The notes below the pieces were generated by a model, which worked only from the letters and a program-made list of their open reading frames with translations, made no database searches and had not been told where the DNA came from. The position numbers and the translations under genes are program-made. Shown piece by piece: positions 13,701 to 22,700 of a stretch of 64,000 nt of DNA (position 1 is its first letter; each line of letters begins with the position of its first letter). Location of the stretch: assembly GCF_011397635.1 (NCBI RefSeq), contig NC_064755.1, positions 37,492,059 through 37,556,058 on the forward strand. Direction: 5' to 3'. This stretch comes from Epinephelus fuscoguttatus. Lineage: Eukaryota > Chordata > Actinopteri > Perciformes > Serranidae.

Positions 13701-16700
13701 AGGTCAAAGTCCTGATCAGGAAACAAGCACTAAAATAGATTTTGGAAATGACGTGAGAGGTGTATTTTTAGTAGAAGGATAAAAAATGTCAGTGCGATCT
13801 GTGTGGTTACTTATAGACACTGCAAACTGTGCAGATATTCCATACTGCTGGCGATGAACTTGAGGATGCAGAGGCTGAACTGTGCGTCTTTATTCTGTCC
13901 CGTGGGGTTAGTGACTTAAGAGCCGTCCTTAAGGCATAGCCCAGATTTTGATGACATGGTAGTGCCTTACAGCAGTAGTATTTCTGTCAGGTTCACTTCC
14001 TCTTATGGTGTATGTGTATAGAGTTTCATGAGCTTAAATGTAACCGTAGAAGGGGAGGAAGGTGATTTGAGACCAGCGCAACCTGATCTTTTAGGGTCTG
14101 GTGGTCTGAAGACGACTGCACTGCTAATTTTGGAGCTTTGTTGCTCTGTTAGTATCGATTGACAATTGATTTTACCGTTGGATCTGAAGATACTTGATAT
14201 TCTTACTAAAGTGGTTCAGCACTTTAAACTTTTTTCACCAAAAAAAAATCTCTTTATTGCATTTTCTGCATCTTTTTTTTTTAAAAAGCATACAAAAGCA
14301 AAAATGCTCAGAGCCTATGAGTTTTCCCCGATAACAACCAATCCAACTGGTAGTTTTAACTTTGAATAAACATTCAGATATCTTTAGAAAAGGTAAGACA
14401 TAGAAAGTTTTGTTCACTCATCAAAATTGACCTATGGCTAAGCCAGACAAACTATCAACATTCAGTGACCGGTGCTATGGCAGGTGTCACAGTACATGGC
14501 ATTTCGCAGGAGGCAATTGATGATTTTTGGGGACGTAACGATCAGATGTCATTGAGAAGTAACCAAAAGGGCCTAAACTATGCATTGGAGTGATATATTC
14601 ATCATTTTATTGTTGAGAAGGTCGATGAAAAGCTTAAATTACAAGCCAAAATTTACAGGTCACAGTGTACGCTTGTGAACCGCATCTTGTTGCCGTCACC
14701 ATCAAAGACAACAAGTTAAAGTGCCACTGAAGTTAAGGTTTTTGGCTCAGAATATGAGAAAAGGATAACGGCCTTTTTACCATCTTTACCAAGAGTGTCT
14801 CTCCGTTAGTTTGGTGCTACAGTATTTACACTGAATCATTCAGCATAACGTTTGCCAACCTTTGTTATCTCTGCCATTACAGATAAGTTAATGAAGCTAA
14901 GCTCCAGAAGTTAACGTTAGCTTAACTAGAGCCCTTTGGACAACAGCTAACAATGATGTTCGATCACCAAAGTACAAAACTAGAACAAAATAGGCTAATG
15001 AACTCCCAGCAAACAAGGTGACATGATGAACAACGCAGCTAGGAGCTAACGTTAGGCTAACTTTAGCTAACGTTAGCTAGAGATGTTAAAGATAACTTTA
15101 TATTTCTTTCCAGCAAAGTGACAATATGTTGCCTCAAACACAATGTTGACTTACCTTAGAACAGATGTAGACATCATTGTTAATCTTATTCACGTTAAGT
15201 TGATGTTGTGGTCTAACGTTACCACACAACTTTATCCAAAGGAGACACTTTTCTCGGTTGAGATGTGGTTTAAAGTGTATTTAAACACTTTAAACCACAT
15301 CTCAACCACATGTTGCTGGGCGACAGGATAACCTTGTCGCCCAGCCTCTCAGGATACCTTGTGTCAGAGCTGCATGGGGTACATGCAACTCTGACACCGT
15401 TTGACCATTTTTAAACTTCAAATCTCCGAAAAATCTCATAAAACCGAACAAAACTGACTTTCTGTAATGCATTTCAATGGACGTCCAGGCAGAGAATGTC
15501 TGAGTGTATGGGAATGGCTATACGCACTGTGATTGGTTTATTGCGTTTGAGGGCGGGACTTAGCCATGGGTCAATTATGTGGTTTATAATGAAGCACGGT
15601 GAGTTATTGGCATTCATTTTTGTAACATTAATTATAACAGGTTGCTCTGTTTTATTCATGAACATAGAATCCGATATATCTGTCCAACATGTGTTGATAA
15701 CACAGCACATGGGATAAGTTAACCTTCAGGGTTTCCTGGCTAGAAAGGAATCTTTTCATTTTAACCAAAACCATCATGTTTTTCATAAAACTTCAAGTCC
15801 ATCTGGTGTAAAACCCTGAAGGCAAACTTCTCCCAACAGCCATGAAACAACAACTTCATTTAACAAAAGTATCAAATTCAGCTCATTAGCTTTAGCATGT
15901 TAACCCTGCATAAATTGGCCTAGCCGCTAGCAGACTTTTTCCTCTACTTGTAGCTTAACAGATTACATGTAATGTTATTATTTTTCTTACTTACCGTGGG
16001 TTTAAGTCGCTGTATCTCCCGACAAAACAACACGGTTGAATTTCAGTCTGCACGCAAGTTTTTTTAGCCGAACATTGTTAAAACAGAGCAGCTAATGTTG
16101 CTGTAGTGAGAAGTACATACTGCATATTTCCACTCCACTGCTGATTTATTCCCAAGTAAATGACGTTATCCTCATCGTCTGTCTCTCGGCTGCTTACCAT
16201 CTGCCTGCCGCTGTTTGACGGTGACACAGACTTTCAAAATAAAAGCGTATCCTAAAGATGGCCATATGGATCGATGTTTTCACTTTGCATCGAAAACACT
16301 GGGCTGTTGATCATTTAATCGATAAATCGATCCAGATCAATGGAGCGTTACACTGCTGTTACGTATGTGTGATTGTTTTTTGAAATTAAAAAACATAACA
16401 CAGTCAGAGAATCATATAAAAAGTTTAACAGGAAATAATCGGCTCAAAATTCATCCAAATCACTCGTTTTTCGCAAACTTCGTGCAGGGTTTTTGTTCAC
16501 AATTTGGGTTAATTATACTGTTTCTCAGCTGCTATGTACTGTTATTGTTATGCTTTGAATATATAATAAAAAAGCCATGAAATATGTCACTAAATCAGGG
16601 GTCATGAGTTTACTCTATTACAGAAAAGGGGTCCCTTCATGAAAAGGTCAGGAACTACTGGCTTCTTTCCTGGAGTTTGCCGTATCAGCAACATCCCAGC

Positions 16701-19700
16701 AAAGTGCTTTTAATAGCACACACCACACGAGTAATTGCATGTTTCATGAATCCAGCAACTCAATAATACCTCAGAGCTCATGTACTAACAGGATGAACTG
16801 TAATAAAGACATCCATGAACGTTCTGGCAGTTTGTGAGACAATAAAAGTTCCAGAACAATGATTAGTTTCAGCGTGGTGACGGAGGTGTTTAATGGCTGG
16901 AGTCTTCCATAAATGAGCCGTTGGAACAGATGATTTAATGGTATGACAGCCTGTCCACCTCCCACCTTTAGCCCCCTCCCTGTTCCAGTCACAGACTCAT
17001 CGCCTCACGCTGGATCTTAGGAAATGGACTTATGCCGAGCTTAACATCACTCACTTCCTCTCATCTTAATTAGACTTGGCTCCTGCCCATGCGCCCGCTG
17101 TGGAGCTTTACCAGCTTCAGATGATCCATCCACTTTGCGAGCAGTAATCTAATGGGCCCTCATGCTGTCTGCGAGCTCGGTATCTCATCCCGGCTCAGTC
17201 CTGCTCAAGTTGGCCTGGATTTATTTCAGCATTGGGCGGCTCGTTGGAAAACAGGGAAATCAGATCTCCTTTTTATGCTTTTATGGTCTCGTAAATACAG
17301 CCGGCAGGTTCAGTTGGGTGGTGGATTCTCAGAGAGCAGTGTGTGTGTGTGTGTGTGCATCAGCTTGTGCCCATTTAAATGGCGAGGAGGGGTTAAAAAC
17401 AGTTCACCTCTAATCTCATTAGTCAAATGGGATCAGGCCGTCTGAGAGATGTTGGCTTCCCCTCGTAGAAAAACAACTCCGGTATAGTGTTGAAGCACAG
17501 TTCACACACAGCTTGTAATAAGTAGTAACCTGTTATGCTCATTCATGATAATAACATTTTTCTATTAAGTCCTGTTTCCATTCTTATTGTCTTTTATTGG
17601 CATGAAACCTGCATTAAAAAATTCTCCCCCACAGCATAAAGACAAAGTGTATCTACCTTTGAAGTAGAGAACTTTTATGGGGCCAAAAATTCAGTACATG
17701 TTTGTGGGTGTTAATCCAATTTTCATGGTCTTCATTTTTGGTACGTGTGTGCATTGCAAAAGAATTCTGCATATAATGATTTCTCTTGTCTCGTCCAGTT
17801 TAAATGAGGTGACTGAGTGGACCGCATATTTTGGATTTCATGTCACTTATTAGTATCCACAGTTGCTTCAGCTAAGGAACAGATCGTCTTTCAGAGACCA
17901 GAAATACTACACCACTATTTGATTTAATTAAAGGGAATATTTGGACCCAGATTTAGTCAGAATTTGTATCTCATAAACAGTGACGGAGCCAGATAGTTTT
18001 CATAGAGCTGGACAGGCTGAGGCCAGTAGAGATAAATATCTTGTTTGGTCTTTCTGTGTGGTGAGGCACTTATGTGTATCGAAAGAAAACCGCTAAGGGA
18101 CGTTTTTTGTTTGTTTGTTGGTTTTTCCTTCTTCCAAGTAAGGTTTAAAGGCATTTATTATTCATTAAAAACAATAATTCCTTTTATTTCATCAACACTG
18201 CTGAGCAGAATTCAGGCATAATCTCTGCTGTCCATATTCGTCTAACTGTTCATCATGAAGCAAAGACGCTCATTGCCTTAAAAACACAAACACCCAACAC
18301 TCTCTGGTCTCAGTGCCTGCAGCCTCATGAAATTCCTGCCCTTTTCCAGAAAAAAAAACAACTTCCACATATTTGTCTGCAGTGCACAAGTTGTGTCAGG
18401 GCAGGACTGACAGCAAAATAAGCAACCCGCTGACTTTAGCCCGAGGTGGCCACGGTCACCTCAGGCCACCTCCCGGCTCCGCCAAGTGTTGTTTTTATTG
18501 CACTCCTGGAAGTAATTTTGTATGCATTCACTGCCAGGATGAGACTGCCTGCATGTGTGAAACTGAAGCAGTCAGGTGATGTTTCTGTCTTTGAAAAGCA
18601 CCTTCTATGGCAAACTGGTCTGTATTTTCCTGACCTTTTGCTCTTTCTTTGGAAGATAGTTTATACAGGAGTTAGTGTGTGTGCGTCTCTGGTGCTGGCT
18701 GTGTTTGTAGGTCTAGTTGCTGCTGCGGTCTTTGTTTTAGAGACAAAATAAATTAGTAATCTTTAGAAAAAAAGGATGTAACTTCTCTGACTTTGAAATG
18801 AAAGCCTGGGGGTGCACTTTGGTCCAACTGTAATGGTCATTTATTTTTTATTGACGTTAACAAATGCCAGATTCAAGTAGCAACGGTGGTGGACATCAAG
18901 TCTCGGTCAGTGGTCTGTCTGTGGTCGAGGGTTTAAATTTAAACCAAGCCAGTTAGACTTTGCTGATTATGACAGGATGTTTGTGAAGAAAAAGTAAGAT
19001 TGTCTTGTTTAGAAACAACAACAAAAACTGTCCTCAGATGCATAGATTTGGAGAAGTACGGCTTTGGCACCAGATGTCATGAAAACAGCAAGCACAGTTC
19101 TGCTTTCTATGTTTTCAGTGAAGCTATTTTTGAACATTTCATAGCTACTGCTCCACAAGCTTTGTTTGCACAAGTTTAATATTTTCTGGATACATTAAAT
19201 GTTTTTCCCTGCTGATAGGTTGGCTTGGATTCATTTCACTCAGTGGGGTGTCTTTAAACAGATTTTGAAAATGATTCCTCCAGATGTCAGCGTTTTGAAT
19301 AAGTCATTATTGTGGTTTTATGGAGCTGAAGCTATTTTACATTTTCCAAAACTGGGTTTGTTTTAAAGCACCCTGTGTCCTCTCTTTGTTCTCATACAGC
19401 ACTTTTCTCTGTTTATAGTAATAATATTTAATCTCTCATTTACATTGCATTTATTGCATTTTCTGCTGTATCTGTTTCACTGTAAATTTAATTTGTGATC
19501 TGACAGATTTATACTGGCGTAAGGTCTGTAATCTTAGTGTGACTTTTCTGTCTGCTTTGCTTACAGCCATCCGTTTTGGTCGGATGCCCCAATCAGAGAA
19601 GCTAAAGCTGAAGGCGGAGATGGTAACGGGGGACAGGGATGTGGAAGACCCCCAGGTAGCCGACCAGAAGACGCTGGCACGGCAGATTTACGAGGCCTAC

Positions 19701-22700
19701 CTCAAGAACTTCAACATGAACAAGGCCAAGGCTCGAACCATTCTCACCGGCAAGACCAGCACCCCTGTACGTTGATCAATAGTAGTGGGTTGGTGAGTGA
19801 ATGGTGTTGCATGTGCGGACTTTGGTTCATGGCTCTTCTCATTACCACAGTTTCCTCACAGGTCATTAAGGTTATACTGTCTCGCAACTTTTAAAGTATT
19901 TGTTCCCCGTTGGAGTGATTTCATCTTCATTCTGAGCAAAATTTGCAATCAAACTAATGTCTCAATATGACCTGGCAGCCTGCCCCTCAGAGATTATGTG
20001 TAGCCAGCCAATGACAGAAATAACTTGCTCAATCGGTAGTGCAAGCCAACACACAAGCTGGACAAGGAAACATCTGTATCTGTATAAAGAGCCAGTGCAT
20101 GGGCCCATCACGTCTCCCTCCATGCCTGCACTCTTTTCATCATCTCCAATCTCGCTGAAAACATTCCCTCGCAGCGTCGGTTCTTTCATTCTCTTTTCAT
20201 CGGAGAAGAGGGGCCGACGAGGGGAGGGTCGGGGACTGCAGCCCAGAGTTGTTGTGAATCTCGTGCACGAATGTGTGTAGGTGTGAAATAGGTCAAGAGG
20301 GACAGGTCAGTCCAAGCGCACATCCGTGTTCAAACACAGACCTCCCCCACCGCTCCTGGAGATCAAAGCGTCTAGATGGATAAGTGACCATTGAGATTTC
20401 AGAGGCAGTCTCTGTGGTCATTTGAAAGCAGTCAGTTGGAAATGCACGTATTGTTTGATCCACCCTTTGATTTGAGTGTTCATTCATGCATTCATGGAGC
20501 TCCTCATGAAAGTCATATCGTACCGTTTGTTACAGCCCCGTGTACAAATGCTGACATGTTGTGTCATTTTGATTCTGAGACTGTGAACGTCAGAGTATAA
20601 AAGACCTTTCAAATGTTGCATCTCGCATCATTTTAAGTAAACAGATAACTGCTATCGAAGATACTGCTGCAAGACGGCAGTCGATACAGACAGCTTTAAA
20701 CTTAATTATTGTGTTGAATGATTAATCACCCCTGCAGAAAAGCTGGATCCTCCATCAACACCTTACTTGCATCTGTAACTGAGCCAGAAAATTTCAGTCA
20801 GGTTTGACTCATCAGTCTCAACGTCTGGGAGGAATACTGAGCTATAATTGTGTCTCTGTTGGCTCAGATTCATGTGCCACCAATATTAGTTTTGCTGTCT
20901 GATTTGACTGGTTTCGCTGAGGCACAATTCAGTGATTCATCTAAACAGTATCGTCTTGACTGGATGACTTAAGCCCTGAGGAAACAAGCAGCTACACAAA
21001 TGTCAAGCTGTTGTCGCTGCTGCTGCTCTTGGGTACACTGTAGACTGGATATGGATATACCTGAGAATTTATTGGGAAATACAAGAGTGAGATTGCCGTT
21101 TTAGAAATGATAATATCTATTGAGTTCTATGAGAAGGTTCAGTGTAGCAAACATAACCGAGGAAGGCTATGACATGTTTCGTTGGTCCACCACTTCAGCA
21201 ACAAGTATAAGATGGATTGATGTGGTATTTTGATCAGAAATTCATCGTCCCCAGAGGATGAAGCCAGCATTGGTGATCTTCTGACTTTTCATCTAGTGCC
21301 ATCATCAGGTCAAAATGATGATACGTCTTATACGTTTGGTTTATGACCAGAAACCTGCAGCAATAAATACATTTCCATCACCAACTGTTATTTGTGCCAA
21401 TGCTAGCAGGCTAACATGCTTCACAAAGACAGTGAACATTGCTAATATTATACCTACTAAAGATCAGCATGTTGTTATGCTCAAGTTAGCATTTAGCTCA
21501 AAGCATCATTGTGCTTAAAGGCATAGTGCACCCAAAAATGAAAATTCAGCCATTCTTACAGAGATCCAAGTGGAGAGAGGGTAGCAGCACAACTGCACAC
21601 CTAATGGCTGACGGCGACTCAGATTAAAACGTCCAAGAACACAGAATTGAAACCACAAAATATCTCCATACTGCTCATCTGTAGTGATCCAAGTGTCCTG
21701 AAGCCCTGACATAAAAAGCTTGCGCACGAGACCAGCAAAAGCACGTGAACACACATGAAGGTGGTGCTCATGTCTCATGGTCTCCAAGCACAAGCGCACA
21801 CACGTGAGCGCAGTGTACAGAGAGGCAGTCAGAGCTACAGGCTACAATGAGGCTAAAAACAGAGTTCAAATGACGTTTTTCTAAATAACTTTTTATGTCG
21901 GGGCTTCAGGACACTTGGATCACTACGGACGAGCAGTATGGAGATATTTTGTGGTTTCAATTATGTGTTTTTGGACGTTTGAATCTGAGTCGCCGTCAGC
22001 CATTAGGTGTGCAGTTGTGTTGCTACCCCCTCTCCCCTCGGATCTCCGTAAGGGATGTGAGGACTCTAAAACTTCACTTCACCTCCCTCGGCATATGGGT
22101 GAGTAGATAATGGCTGAATTTTCATTTTGGGTGCACTATGCCTTTATGTACAGCCTCACAGAGCCACTAGCATTGCTGTAGACACTTGTCGTCCATCAGC
22201 TACCGGTCTGACAATGATAAGCCTCTGGGAGAGGCAAATTTTCTTCTCGTAGGATGGCGAAATCATGGTGTGCCCTTTTCCTTTGGCTAGTACTTGTTGC
22301 CTTTGTTGGTTGGATTGGTCAGGTTTAAGCAAGAAGAGTGAGATTTGTAAGGGTAAGAATATCGCAGAAAGCTAATCAGAGGCAGAGTAGGGCAGGTCAT
22401 GCCTTCATCATCCTAGGAAAAATTAATTCGCCTGGGGGCAACGGCCAATACCTCAGGAGATCTGGTGTAGCCATTGGGTGCATGCGGGCCAAGATTTTCT
22501 CTTCTGTGCGCCAGTCATTTCAGCTAATCTCTGGAAACAGATATCTGCATATGAGAGAAGATATTGAAACCAAAAAAAAGCTGATATGAAGCTAAATATA
22601 AAGCGAATGGGTTCTAAGATTGCACTTCAGCCAATGCACTCCGCTTCTCCACATGAACTGTTTACCGGCCGCTAAAATGTTATTGGTCAACACTACTCAG

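Larger units (their letters stand above)
11042..19566 (+). other. ppara: ppara intron 3 (8.5 kb)
   Basis: The largest ppara intron in the window, with GT-AG borders. Listed separately are the family C repeat at 11815-12056, a hAT-like element at 12825-13413 and three adjacent hairpins at 15256-15397. Other repeat-like material includes 'taacgttagc' motifs at 14900-15085 and an inverted pair 'ccttcagggttt' at about 15722 with its reverse complement at about 15812. A fragment rich in 'atcgat' lies at about 16265-16335. The part from about 17000 to 17320 is non-repetitive and could be conserved non-coding DNA. No host coding exon is seen. Confidence 0.75.
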
